From Pectobacterium cacticida (lineage in GTDB: Bacteria > Pseudomonadota > Gammaproteobacteria > Enterobacterales > Enterobacteriaceae): a stretch of DNA of 64,000 bases. Below, one piece after another: positions 43,311 to 53,641 of the stretch (the first letter of the stretch is position 1; each line of letters starts with the position of its first letter). Location of the stretch: assembly GCF_036885195.1 (NCBI RefSeq), contig NZ_CP133656.1, positions 496,001-560,000 of the forward strand. The letters are read 5' to 3'. Below the pieces are notes generated by a model. It searched no databases, was not told where the DNA came from, and was given only the letters and a program-made list of their open reading frames with translations. The position numbers and the translations under genes are program-made.

Positions 43311-46300
43311 GTGTTCCCCGCGCCAGCGGGGATAAACCGATAGCCCAGGAGCAGAACCAATATTACTACGAGTGTTCCCCGCGCCAGCGGGGATAAACCG
43401 CCGGATCAGGGCGCGCCGGAGAAGTACGAATTGTGTTCCCCGCGCCAGCGGGGATAAACCGGGCAGACTCCACGACCAGCAGACGCAAAGACGGTGTTCC
43501 CCGCGCCAGCGGGGATAAACCGTTGATCTACACCGACGAGCCTAACGCGTGGCTGTGTTCCCCGCGCCAGCGGGGATAAACCGGGATGCGTAGTAAACCT
43601 GGTAACCAACTTCAGAGTGTTCCCCGCGCCAGCGGGGATAAACCGTGCGCGAGCGCCCGCTTGCTTGGCTGGTAGACGTGTTCCCCGCGCCAGCGGGGAT
43701 AAACCGCCCGCTGATAATCGCTGCGGGCTTTTTTATGAGTGTTCCCCGCGCCAGCGGGGATAAACCGGAGATTCAGGATCGTGTTATGGCTAAACGCCGG
43801 TGTTCCCCGCGCCAGCGGGGATAAACCGGAATGAGCGTTCAGGAATACGACCATCAGCAGGTGTTCCCCGCGCCAGCGGGGATAAACCGTGATAGACCTG
43901 TTTCACTATTTTCTCCTACCTGTGTTCCCCGCGCCAGCGGGGATAAACCGCAGGGTGGCGCTATTGGTTGAGTTGCCAAGCAGTGTTCCCCGCGCCAGCG
44001 GGGATAAACCGATTTGGAGGTTGACGCGCGCCTTAACCACATCGTGTTCCCCGCGCCAGCGGGGATAAACCGGACTCGGCATACTATGTTTGGCAGGCTG
44101 CGGCGTGTTCCCCGCGCCAGCGGGGATAAACCGATTGTCTTTTTGCTGTGCGCGGAAGGTTGCCTGTGTTCCCCGCGCCAGCGGGGATAAACCGAATGAT
44201 TGAAGCGCTCCATATTTGGTGTGGCGGTGTTCCCCGCGCCAGCGGGGATAAACCGATGGTTGCTCAACATCTGGGTATGCTGAAAAAGTGTTCCCCGCGC
44301 CAGCGGGGATAAACCGCGCTCCCAGTTTTGGAAATCCCGCGCGGCGCAGTGTTCCCCGCGCCAGCGGGGATAAACCGGTCTAGCTTGATCTGTATGTGAT
44401 CAATTACATGTGTTCCCCGCGCCAGCGGGGATAAACCGCACTACCTGTAGTGCCGGATGAGGCCACGCCAGTGTTCCCCGCGCCAGCGGGGATAAACCGG
44501 TATTGAATGCCGCAGTGTTCACGGAAAAGCCGTGTTCCCCGCGCCAGCGGGGATAAACCGGATGTGATCAACCGATGTATTGAAGAATTTTGCGTGTTCC
44601 CCGCGCCAGCGGGGATAAACCGCATTGGTAATTATCGCGAAGGGTTTTTAACGTGTGTTCCCCGCGCCAGCGGGGATAAACCGCAACTCACCTTCTTCAG
44701 ACGTACCGTCAGACGGTGTTCCCCGCGCCAGCGGGGATAAACCGTTACATTTGGAGTGGTTCGTTGAATAGGTTCAGTGTTCCCCGCGCCAGCGGGGATA
44801 AACCGTTGCCGGGCGACGCATGGCGCAGTGTATGGTGGTGTTCCCCGCGCCAGCGGGGATAAACCGATACCATCACTGATCGCCTCATCTTCGAAATAGT
44901 GTTCCCCGCGCCAGCGGGGATAAACCGCGCACAGATGCGCAGTGCGCGCGTAGTGATTTGTGTTCCCCGCGCCAGCGGGGATAAACCGGTCGCGTCACGA
45001 GTATCACCCTCAAATGACGAGTGTTCCCCGCGCCAGCGGGGATAAACCGGGGGCGCACAGATGCGCAGTGCCGAACCTGTGGTGTTCCCCGCGCCAGCGG
45101 GGATAAACCGAGAACGGGTTACCACGGCTCAGACATCGGCAAGTGTTCCCCGCGCCAGCGGGGATAAACCGCCTGAATGACGCACAGAAAAAACGCCTTG
45201 AACGTGTTCCCCGCGCCAGCGGGGATAAACCGGTTAGCGGGCATCGATTGACACAACAGCAAATGTGTTCCCCGCGCCAGCGGGGATAAACCGCACCAGA
45301 GCCAGTTACGTAAAAACTAAATGGAGTGTTCCCCGCGCCAGCGGGGATAAACCGGGCAACCGATTTTGGGAGGCCCGCAGTAGTCAGTGTTCCCCGCGCC
45401 AGCGGGGATAAACCGCAGACTGGAAAACCGCATATGGCGACCCCGCCGTGTTCCCCGCGCCAGCGGGGATAAACCGCACTGCCTGTAGTGCCGGATGATA
45501 TGACCTTCGGTGTTCCCCGCGCCAGCGGGGATAAACCGGCCTATGACGACGGTTCGGACACTCAAATATAGTGTTCCCCGCGCCAGCGGGGATAAACCGG
45601 CGATGCTGATATTATCTATATTCGCCCAGGAGTGTTCCCCGCGCCAGCGGGGATAAACCGCGTCATGGCTCGCATCTTGGCGATAGGCTCTTGTGTTCCC
45701 CGCGCCAGCGGGGATAAACCGTGACACGCAATAAAACCGGGCGTGCAGCGTTGGTGTTCCCCGCGCCAGCGGGGATAAACCGTGAGAATAATTATCATTT
45801 GAACCAGTGCGAGCGTGTTCCCCGCGCCAGCGGGGATAAACCGCCAGCGCGTTGCGAATGACGGTGGACACCTCAGTGTTCCCCGCGCCAGCGGGGATAA
45901 ACCGGATGGGGGTTCAACTATCACTATGTTCTGACGGTGTTCCCCGCGCCAGCGGGGATAAACCGGGTGATTTAGTTAATGCCGCCCTGCGCAAGCTGTG
46001 TTCCCCGCGCCAGCGGGGATAAACCGATGGTTATCTTTCATCTGTATAGAACCCACAGGTGTTCCCCGCGCCAGCGGGGATAAACCGACCAGGCCCCGAT
46101 CAACAACAGGCGTCACCGCGTGTTCCCCGCGCCAGCGGGGATAAACCGCGGGCAAAACCCCCGTCGATGCGTACTGCGATGTGTTCCCCGCGCCAGCGGG
46201 GATAAACCGACGTGGAAACCGACCGCAGTCGTGGCCTGGCGGTGTTCCCCGCGCCAGCGGGGATAAACCGTCGGCGACAAAATTAAAAACTCTGGTGAGA

Positions 46301-49300
46301 AAGTGTTCCCCGCGCCAGCGGGGATAAACCGTACCGTAATCATTACGGCGGATTAAACCCGATGTGTTCCCCGCGCCAGCGGGGATAAACCGCGGTCCGG
46401 TTTATAGTCCCCCGACTGTTCCGGGTGTTCCCCGCGCCAGCGGGGATAAACCGAATAGCCCACCATCTGCTGGGTCATTAGATTGGTGTTCCCCGCGCCA
46501 GCGGGGATAAACCGCATTGCGTGGGCAGTAGCGGGCACTGCGCAGTGTGTTCCCCGCGCCAGCGGGGATAAACCGTTGGACGGGATGCCGTGGGTCGCGG
46601 ATTGGTTGTGTTCCCCGCGCCAGCGGGGATAAACCGGTGGCACGTTTGCCGCGATTTGCCTGTGGCGTGTGTTCCCCGCGCCAGCGGGGATAAACCGGGA
46701 TAGTTTGCCCAGAGTGCGTTGCCACGTGCGTGTTCCCCGCGCCAGCGGGGATAAACCGCAGTCATGGGCGGAAAACACTGATTCATCATTGTGTTCCCCG
46801 CGCCAGCGGGGATAAACCGCTTGACGCGGTTCATCAGTGCAATCTCTTCATGTGTTCCCCGCGCCAGCGGGGATAAACCGTGTATGTATTTATTATATTA
46901 TTTATTAAGAAAGTGTTCCCCGCGCCAGCGGGGATAAACCGCAACAGGATTCTCGCTGAAGAATTGGCCGAGAAGTGTTCCCCGCGCCAGCGGGGATAAA
47001 CCGCATGGTGCTCAGGTCGAGCCTGCTACCCCCGTGTGTTCCCCGCGCCAGCGGGGATAAACCGCGGTCATTGTCTATTTACCTGCCTGACACCCCGTGT
47101 TCCCCGCGCCAGCGGGGATAAACCGCGAACCAGGTCTAGGGGGGAGTCTTATGCGGCTGTGTTCCCCGCGCCAGCGGGGATAAACCGCGTGCGTCCGCGA
47201 ACATCAATCGAGGCACGAAGTGTTCCCCGCGCCAGCGGGGATAAACCGGTAGCGATGCTTTTGCTTATCGGTCATTGGTAGTGTTCCCCGCGCCAGCGGG
47301 GATAAACCGCGAATCCCACCCGAGATTTTCTGCGATTTTACGTGTTCCCCGCGCCAGCGGGGATAAACCGTTGGGTGACCCGATTCGAGAGGTATTTGGT
47401 CGGTGTTCCCCGCGCCAGCGGGGATAAACCGGAATCGGCTGCAAGGGAAGGCGTGAAGTGTTCGTGTTCCCCGCGCCAGCGGGGATAAACCGATCCGGCG
47501 CTGGATACACATAGGAAATGGATGGTGTTCCCCGCGCCAGCGGGGATAAACCGTTATCGCGTAACTTTGAAAACCTTGCCATTTCGTGTTCCCCGCGCCA
47601 GCGGGGATAAACCGCTAAATGGACAGCAATTCGATGTAACGGAAAAGTGTTCCCCGCGCCAGCGGGGATAAACCGTCCGATCTGATTCAGTCCGTTAAAT
47701 CGGTTAAGTGTTCCCCGCGCCAGCGGGGATAAACCGCGCGGGGAACCCGGCGATGCCATGCACGTTGCGTGTTCCCCGCGCCAGCGGGGATAAACCGTTA
47801 TTAAGAACATCTTACGCGGGCGACATGATGTGTTCCCCGCGCCAGCGGGGATAAACCGTCAAATACAGCATGCCGAACCCGGATGGCGGCGTGTTCCCCG
47901 CGCCAGCGGGGATAAACCGGCGCTAAGGTATCAGTAACAGGTAAGTTAGGAGTGTTCCCCGCGCCAGCGGGGATAAACCGCGATGTCTGGCTGGCGCGTT
48001 TACGCTGAACGGGTGTTCCCCGCGCCAGCGGGGATAAACCGTCACTGAGAGGTAATCATGAAAATCGACAGAGGTGTTCCCCGCGCCAGCGGGGATAAAC
48101 CGTGCTTGAGATAATTATGAAATTCATCAAACGGGTGTTCCCCGCGCCAGCGGGGATAAACCGCCGATCAAACAATCCGCCGTTTTTTACAGATAGTGTT
48201 CCCCGCGCCAGCGGGGATAAACCGATAATTTATGAAGCTCTGCTGAGAGCATCAGTGTGTTCCCCGCGCCAGCGGGGATAAACCGTGCGGATACTGGTAT
48301 TCGATTGATGATGAATCGTGTTCCCCGCGCCAGCGGGGATAAACCGCAATCGGCACAGCGGTTGTTAACGCGCTGGTCGTGTTCCCCGCGCCAGCGGGGA
48401 TAAACCGGCATGAGGCCAACGGAGCGAGCCATTGCAGAAGTGTTCCCCGCGCCAGCGGGGATAAACCGTGCGGATACTGGTATTCGATTGATGATGAATC
48501 GTGTTCCCCGCGCCAGCGGGGATAAACCGTTCGGCGATCCGCGCCTTCTCAGCGTTTTCGTGTGTTCCCCGCGCCAGCGGGGATAAACCGCAGAACATCC
48601 GTAAACTGGTCATCCTGATTCTGTGTTCCCCGCGCCAGCGGGGATAAACCGACGCATGAAACCGAACCACAGCGGCGACAACAGTGTTCCCCGCGCCAGC
48701 GGGGATAAACCGTACGAATTTACGGCGGCAGAGGGGCAGACTCTGTGTTCCCCGCGCCAGCGGGGATAAACCGTTCATCAGGTTGTATTTGAAAAACACC
48801 TGTTGGTGTTCCCCGCGCCAGCGGGGATAAACCGGCAGACTCCACGACCAGCAGACGCAAAGACGTGTGTTCCCCGCGCCAGCGGGGATAAACCGATATG
48901 GCGCTGACAGCAACGTAATGATTCCGGGTGTTCCCCGCGCCAGCGGGGATAAACCGCACTCTTTTAGCCTGTCGATAAGTCTTTCAATGTGTTCCCCGCG
49001 CCAGCGGGGATAAACCGCGTAAAATTGCGCTCTGCAAAATCAGAGGAGCAGTGTTCCCCGCGCCAGCGGGGATAAACCGGCTGGTTTCGAGGAATCTCGC
49101 GCTCAGATTGAGTGTTCCCCGCGCCAGCGGGGATAAACCGCAATGTCATCGCTGTAACGTCGAGTTATCAGGCGTGTTCCCCGCGCCAGCGGGGATAAAC
49201 CGTATGATTGGCATGGGTAATCTTCTACTTATGGGTGTTCCCCGCGCCAGCGGGGATAAACCGTTCGATTTCATCACCAAGTAGTGAGGCTACTAGTGTT

Positions 49301-49751
49301 CCCCGCGCCAGCGGGGATAAACCGTGGAACTACGATGTTCGTTGGGGCGAATTTCAGTGTTCCCCGCGCCAGCGGGGATAAACCGGTCATGCTCGTTATC
49401 GGTATCCGCCATCACTAGTGTTCCCCGCGCCAGCGGGGATAAACCGGCATCATTCCGCAGGCTTCAGCATTTGCGGCAGTGTTCCCCGCGCCAGCGGGGA
49501 TAAACCGCAGGTCGAATGTGATTACATGCTATCAGCACTGTGTTCCCCGCGCCAGCGGGGATAAACCGCCTGGCGCCCACTGCAATGTCCCCGACCATGA
49601 GTGTTCCCCGCGCCAGCGGGGATAAACCGGTGCTCGTCGAGATCCATTCCCTTCGACCCTCGTGTTCCCCGCGCCAGCGGGGATAAACCGAACAAGTAGT
49701 GTTTCCGACTACGATTGTTTTGGTGTTCCCCGCGCGAGCGGGGATAAACCG
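43311..49751 (+). CRISPR. Type I-E CRISPR array, about 106 repeats
   Basis: A 29-nt repeat beginning GTGTTCCCCGCGCCAGCGGG and ending GGATAAACCG recurs with a 61-nt period, sometimes 62 nt. The distance from first to last repeat start (43311 to 49723) is 6,412 nt, which equals 105 units of 61 plus 7. This implies about 105 spacers, of which about seven are 33 nt and the rest 32 nt. The repeats I read are uniform except the last (49723-49751), where GCGCC reads GCGCG, the usual decayed end repeat. The leader, and so the newest spacers, are on the left. The repeat is of the E. coli I-E type and contains the Cas6e hairpin. Spacer targets were not searched. Confidence 0.98.
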
Positions 49752-49990
49752 ATTGATAGCGGAGACTGCTTGCACCCAAAAGGTGTTTCCCAGCATCAAC
49801 AGGCCAAATAGCGCTTCTGGCTAACGCGATTGGGGGGATGACGTGCCAATATTGGATGACAACATGTTGTACTCCCCCTCTTGGTGGCATACTAAGCCAA
49901 TCATCATTCGTGACCCCAGGGTGCTATTAGGCGTTAGGAGCAGGGATGTTGAGGGGATTTCATCGTTCATAAAGTCAACAAGGCGGCATA
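49752..49990. other. Trailer region after the CRISPR array
   Basis: These 239 bases separate the last repeat from yhbP. They contain no repeat, and the short open frames on both strands have no ribosome site or recognisable protein. The promoter of yhbP should lie in the right half. An AAGGCGG ribosome site precedes its ATG. Confidence 0.5.
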
Positions 49991-50458
49991 ATGCAGAAAG
50001 CTTTGACAGAAACCGACCGCGATCTTGAGGCGATCTCTCGCTATCTGAAGAAATTGCATGTACTGACGCTATGCGTGGGTGAGTCTTCAGAATTATGGTG
50101 TGCGAGTTGCTTCTATATTTATGACGATCGGCAGGTAGCCTTTTATCTGATGACCGAATTGCAGACACGGCATGGCACAATAATGGCGAGCGCGCCGCTG
50201 GTTGCAGGCACGGTCAGCGGCCAGCCGAAGAGCGTTATGCTGGTTAAAGGCGTGCAGTTTCTGGGGCAGATAGTGCAGTTAGACGGGGCGGAGGGAGAGC
50301 AAGCCAGAGTGCGTTACAACACGCGTTTCCCGATTGCTCGGACATCGCAGGCGCCGATCTGGCGGCTCGACCTGACAGAAATAAAAATGACGGACAATGC
50401 GCTGGGCTTTGGTAAGAAACGCTATTGGCGGCGCGACGGGGCGAACGGCGAGGAATAA
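49991..50458 (+). CDS. yhbP: UPF0306 protein YhbP
   Basis: The 155-residue protein matches E. coli YhbP (147 residues), with the family motifs ELWCASCFYIYD, VAGTVSGQPKSV and FTDN-like MTDNALGFGKKRYW. The family has the split-barrel flavin-binding fold of pyridoxamine phosphate oxidases, but no activity is known. It lies just beyond the CRISPR array and is convergent with nrdG. Confidence 0.9.
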   Translation: MQKALTETDRDLEAISRYLKKLHVLTLCVGESSELWCASCFYIYDDRQVAFYLMTELQTRHGTIMASAPLVAGTVSGQPKSVMLVKGVQFLGQIVQLDGAEGEQARVRYNTRFPIARTSQAPIWRLDLTEIKMTDNALGFGKKRYWRRDGANGEE

Positions 50459-50538
50459 TTTTTTAAATGATTAACGGTGTGCGACTGGGCATCCCGTGAG
50501 ACAGGCACACCGCCAGCGCTTGTGGCGGCTCTTATCAT

Positions 50539-51003
50539 TCAGCGCAAATGGTGTATCACCTGGTTACTGCTGCCGCGCCAAATCAGTGCGGGATCCTTCA
50601 GATCCTGCACAAATTTTCCATCGACTAACACGTTGATGCGATCGACCACCCGCCGTTGTTCCTGCGTGAGTTCCGCCAGCACGTAACCCGTCCAGACCCA
50701 AATATCCTTGTCGGGGCATTGCGCGCGTATTCGTTCGACCAATCGCAGGATGTCTGGCACATTCTGAGGATGAAGCGGATCGCCGCCAGATAACGAAATT
50801 CCTTGTCGGGGAATCACCGTATCCTGAAGATCGGCGATGATGCGATCTTCCAGTTCGGGCGTGAACGGCTGGCCGGAGTTCAGCCGCCAGGTGCTTTTGT
50901 TATAACACCCGACACATTCATGTACGCAGCCAGCGACAAACAGCGTGCAGCGGGTGCCGGGGCCGTTGACGACGTCAACGGGATAATATTGATGATAATT
51001 CAT
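50539..51003 (-). CDS. nrdG: Anaerobic ribonucleotide reductase activating protein
   Basis: The 154-residue radical SAM enzyme has the iron-sulphur motif C26-x3-C30-x2-C33 (CVHECVGC) and the GGDPL SAM-binding motif near residue 73. It generates the glycyl radical on NrdD under anoxia, using reduced flavodoxin. It lies 81 bp after nrdD on the same strand, the E. coli order. Confidence 0.97.
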   Translation of the reverse strand: MNYHQYYPVDVVNGPGTRCTLFVAGCVHECVGCYNKSTWRLNSGQPFTPELEDRIIADLQDTVIPRQGISLSGGDPLHPQNVPDILRLVERIRAQCPDKDIWVWTGYVLAELTQEQRRVVDRINVLVDGKFVQDLKDPALIWRGSSNQVIHHLR

Positions 51004-51084
51004 GTGGTAGAGCCATCTTGTGATGCGGCCATTCGGTTAACGATGGTGCGAAAGGCGGGCCGCATTGCGGCGGCCCGAAAACGA

Positions 51085-53223
51085 TTAGCCGAGTTGCCCA
51101 TTACTCAGGTGTTTAACCCGGCGTTTAACTTCTTCCTGCTTACCGGCGTTGAACGGCCGGGCATCCGGGCTGCCGAGATAGCCGCACACGCGGCGCGTAA
51201 CGGAAACGCGCGCCGAGTCGTGGTTGCCGCATTTCGGACAGGTAAAGCCTTTACTGGTGCATTCGAATTCCCCGGTGTAGCCGCACTCGTAGCACTCATC
51301 GATCGGGGTGTTGGTGCCGTAATAAGGCACGCGGCTGTAGCTGTAATCCCATACGTCTTCCAGCGCCTTAAGATTATGTTGCAAATTCGGGTATTCGCCG
51401 TAGCAGATGAACCCGCCGTTAGCCAGCGGCGGATAGGGCTGTTCGAAGTCGATCTTCTGGTAAGGGTTAACCTTCTTTTCCACGTCAAGGTGGAAGCTGT
51501 TGGTGTAATACCCTTTATCCGTGACGCCAGGTACGACGCCAAATTCCGCGGTGTCGAGACGGCAGAAGCGGTCGCACAGATTTTCACTCGGCGTGCTGTA
51601 AAGGCTGAAGCCATAACCGGTTTCATCTTTCCACTGCTCGGTGGCCGCTTTCAGGCGGGCGATGATGGACACGGCTTTAGCACGCAGCGCCTCATCATCA
51701 AACACGTGTGTTTGGTTGCCAAACAGGGCGTTGATCGTTTCATGCAGGCCGATATAACCCAGAGAAATTGAGGCGCGTCCATTTTTGAAAATATCCGCGA
51801 CGTTATCGTCCGCGTTTAAGCGCACGCCACAGGCGCCTTCCATATACAGAATAGGCGCAACGCGCGCTTTGACGTTTTCCAGTCGCGCAATGCGCGTCAT
51901 TAATGCTTTTTTGGCCAGAGCCAGACGCTGGTCGAGTATCGCCCAGAAACGCGCCTCACTCCCTTTAGCTTCCAGCGCGATACGTGGCAAATTCAGGCTG
52001 ATCACACCTAAGTTGTTGCGGCCATCGTGAATCTGTTGGCCGTCTTCTTCATAAACGCCGAGGAAGCTGCGGCAGCCCATGGGCGTCTTGAATGACCCCG
52101 TGACGCTCACCACCTGATCGTAATTCAGAATATCGGGATACATGCGTTTGCTGGCACACTCCAGCGCCAGCTGTTTGATATCGTAATTGGGATCGCCCAC
52201 TTTGCGGTTCAGGCCATCACGAATCGCAAACACCAGTTTCGGAAAGACCGCCGTTTTATGGTTTTTACCCAGCCCGGCGATGCGATTACGCAGAATCGAC
52301 TCCTGGATCAGGCGGGATTCCCAGCTGGTGCCAAGTCCGAAGCCGAAAGTGACAAACGGCGTCTGGCCGTTCGCGGTGTGCAGCGTGTTGACTTCATATT
52401 CCAGTGACTGAAAAGCGTCGTAACACTCTTTTTCCGTGCGGGTGCGCGCATAATTTTCCGCATCGGGAATGTGCCACTCTTTGGCCACAGCCTTGTGTTT
52501 CTCATGGCTGGCGGTGACAAACGGCGCCAGAATTTCATCAATACGGTTTATGGTGGTGCCGCCATAAATATGGCTGGCTACCTGCGCGATGATCTGGGCG
52601 GTGACGGCGGTGGCGGTGGAGATTGACTTTGGCGGCTCAATCTCGGCATTGCCCATTTTGAAACCGTTGGTCAGCATGCCATTCAGGTCGATGAGCATGC
52701 AGTTAAACATCGGGAAAAAGGGCGAATAGTCGAGATCGTGATAGTGGATCTCACCGCGCTCATGCGCCAGCACCACATCACGCGGCAGGATGTATTGTTT
52801 GGCATAATGTTTGGCGACAATACCGGCCAACAGGTCGCGCTGGGTCGGGATGACTTTACTGTCTTTGTTGGCGTTTTCATTCAGCAGCGCCATATTGCTT
52901 TGCTCGACCAAACCGCGAATTTCCTGATTCAGCCGACCGTGGCGTTCCCGGGCGATATCCCGGTCATGACGGTATTCGATGTAAGTCCGCGCCAATTGCT
53001 TGTACTTGCCGGACATGAGCAGGTTTTCGACCGCGTCCTGAATTTCACGGATATCCACGCGCGACTTATCCTGCATTTGTTGAGCGACCGCACAGGCTAC
53101 CGTTGCACAGTAATCCGCATCATTCACACCGGCTGCGTGTGCTGCGCGTTCGACCGCCTCTTTGATGCGTACTTCATCAAAAGGCACCTGGCAACCGTCC
53201 CGTTTAATCACTACTGGTTTCAC
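51085..53223 (-). CDS. nrdD: Anaerobic ribonucleoside-triphosphate reductase
   Basis: The 712-residue enzyme has the length of the E. coli protein. An ATP-cone regulatory domain occupies about residues 3-92. The glycyl radical site is G681 in RRVCGYLG near the C-terminus. Four zinc-binding cysteines appear in CYECGYTGEFEC...CPKC shortly before it. It makes deoxyribonucleotides without oxygen, and it depends on NrdG. The upstream region carries NrdR, FNR-like and DnaA-type sites. Confidence 0.98.
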   Translation of the reverse strand: MKPVVIKRDGCQVPFDEVRIKEAVERAAHAAGVNDADYCATVACAVAQQMQDKSRVDIREIQDAVENLLMSGKYKQLARTYIEYRHDRDIARERHGRLNQEIRGLVEQSNMALLNENANKDSKVIPTQRDLLAGIVAKHYAKQYILPRDVVLAHERGEIHYHDLDYSPFFPMFNCMLIDLNGMLTNGFKMGNAEIEPPKSISTATAVTAQIIAQVASHIYGGTTINRIDEILAPFVTASHEKHKAVAKEWHIPDAENYARTRTEKECYDAFQSLEYEVNTLHTANGQTPFVTFGFGLGTSWESRLIQESILRNRIAGLGKNHKTAVFPKLVFAIRDGLNRKVGDPNYDIKQLALECASKRMYPDILNYDQVVSVTGSFKTPMGCRSFLGVYEEDGQQIHDGRNNLGVISLNLPRIALEAKGSEARFWAILDQRLALAKKALMTRIARLENVKARVAPILYMEGACGVRLNADDNVADIFKNGRASISLGYIGLHETINALFGNQTHVFDDEALRAKAVSIIARLKAATEQWKDETGYGFSLYSTPSENLCDRFCRLDTAEFGVVPGVTDKGYYTNSFHLDVEKKVNPYQKIDFEQPYPPLANGGFICYGEYPNLQHNLKALEDVWDYSYSRVPYYGTNTPIDECYECGYTGEFECTSKGFTCPKCGNHDSARVSVTRRVCGYLGSPDARPFNAGKQEEVKRRVKHLSNGQLG

Positions 53224-53243
53224 GTTTTCTTCCTCTGGAAAGG

Positions 53244-53308
53244 TTATCCACAGGCGAAAACCGTAACCGACAAGGGTTACCGTAGGCTGTGGATGAGGTT
53301 GTGGATAA
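53244..53308. promoter_or_regulatory. Three DnaA-type boxes in the nrdD leader
   Basis: TTATCCACA at 53244-53252 and its complement TGTGGATAA at 53300-53308 are both exact consensus DnaA boxes. TGTGGATGA at 53288-53296 differs at one base. They are 20-85 bases upstream of the nrdD start. ATCCACAG and CTGTGGAT also form a long-range inverted repeat. DnaA control of nrdAB is known in E. coli. Such control of nrdD would be an inference. Confidence 0.65.
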
Positions 53309-53355
53309 ACACAATATATGGGTAGTGTTTATAGGATAGGCACTATATATTGAAA
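53309..53355. promoter_or_regulatory. Paired NrdR boxes upstream of nrdD
   Basis: Two 16-bp boxes, ACACAATATATGGGTA at 53309 and GCACTATATATTGAAA at 53340, share the NrdR core ACAC/CACT-ATATAT. Their starts are 31 bp apart, about three helical turns, the usual spacing of NrdR box pairs. NrdR represses nrd operons when dATP is high. Confidence 0.8.
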
Positions 53356-53391
53356 TTGCATAGGAGTGTTTGCGCTTTTATCGCTGTAAAT

Positions 53392-53405
53392 TTGATGTAG
53401 AGCAA
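53392..53405. promoter_or_regulatory. FNR-like site upstream of nrdD
   Basis: TTGATGTAGAGCAA matches the FNR consensus TTGAT-N4-ATCAA at nine of ten positions. It lies about 170 bases upstream of nrdD, and FNR activation of nrdDG under anoxia is known in E. coli. Confidence 0.65.
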
Positions 53406-53641
53406 AGAAATTCCGTGCTGGTCGATAAATCGAGCTTGGTTAAAATTTACTCTCTTTGAGCCGGGGGACGGGAAGGCTTGCCGTGTGTGGTATGGCGGTA
53501 TTTTGTCAGCGGTGGAACCGCGCTTGGGGGGGCAAAAAAAGAAATATCTGAAAAAGCCGGTAGCCCTTTACCTCATTCGGATTGTCATCTGACGATGGTC
53601 GCTCGTTTTGTATGACAACCCGATGGTCACGGCGTATTGGG
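53406..53641. other. Gap between nrdD control region and the Anbu operon
   Basis: The gap from nrdD to the end of the Anbu gene spans 418 bp, and this is the part beyond the nrdD control sites. It contains short G- and A-runs near 53526-53545. I see no gene, RNA or clear terminator in it. Confidence 0.4.

Noticed and set aside
43406..49890. Many open frames on both strands across the array, encoding motifs such as FIPAGAGNT and VYPRWRGEH
   Set aside because: They are translations of the CRISPR repeat in different frames. The 61-nt period and absence of ribosome sites show that they are not genes.
49821..50180. 119-codon frame on the minus strand after the array
   Set aside because: It overlaps yhbP antisense and has no domain or ribosome site.
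50803..51771. 322-codon frame on the plus strand
   Set aside because: It runs antisense through nrdG and nrdD, both of which are strongly conserved genes. It has no recognisable domain.
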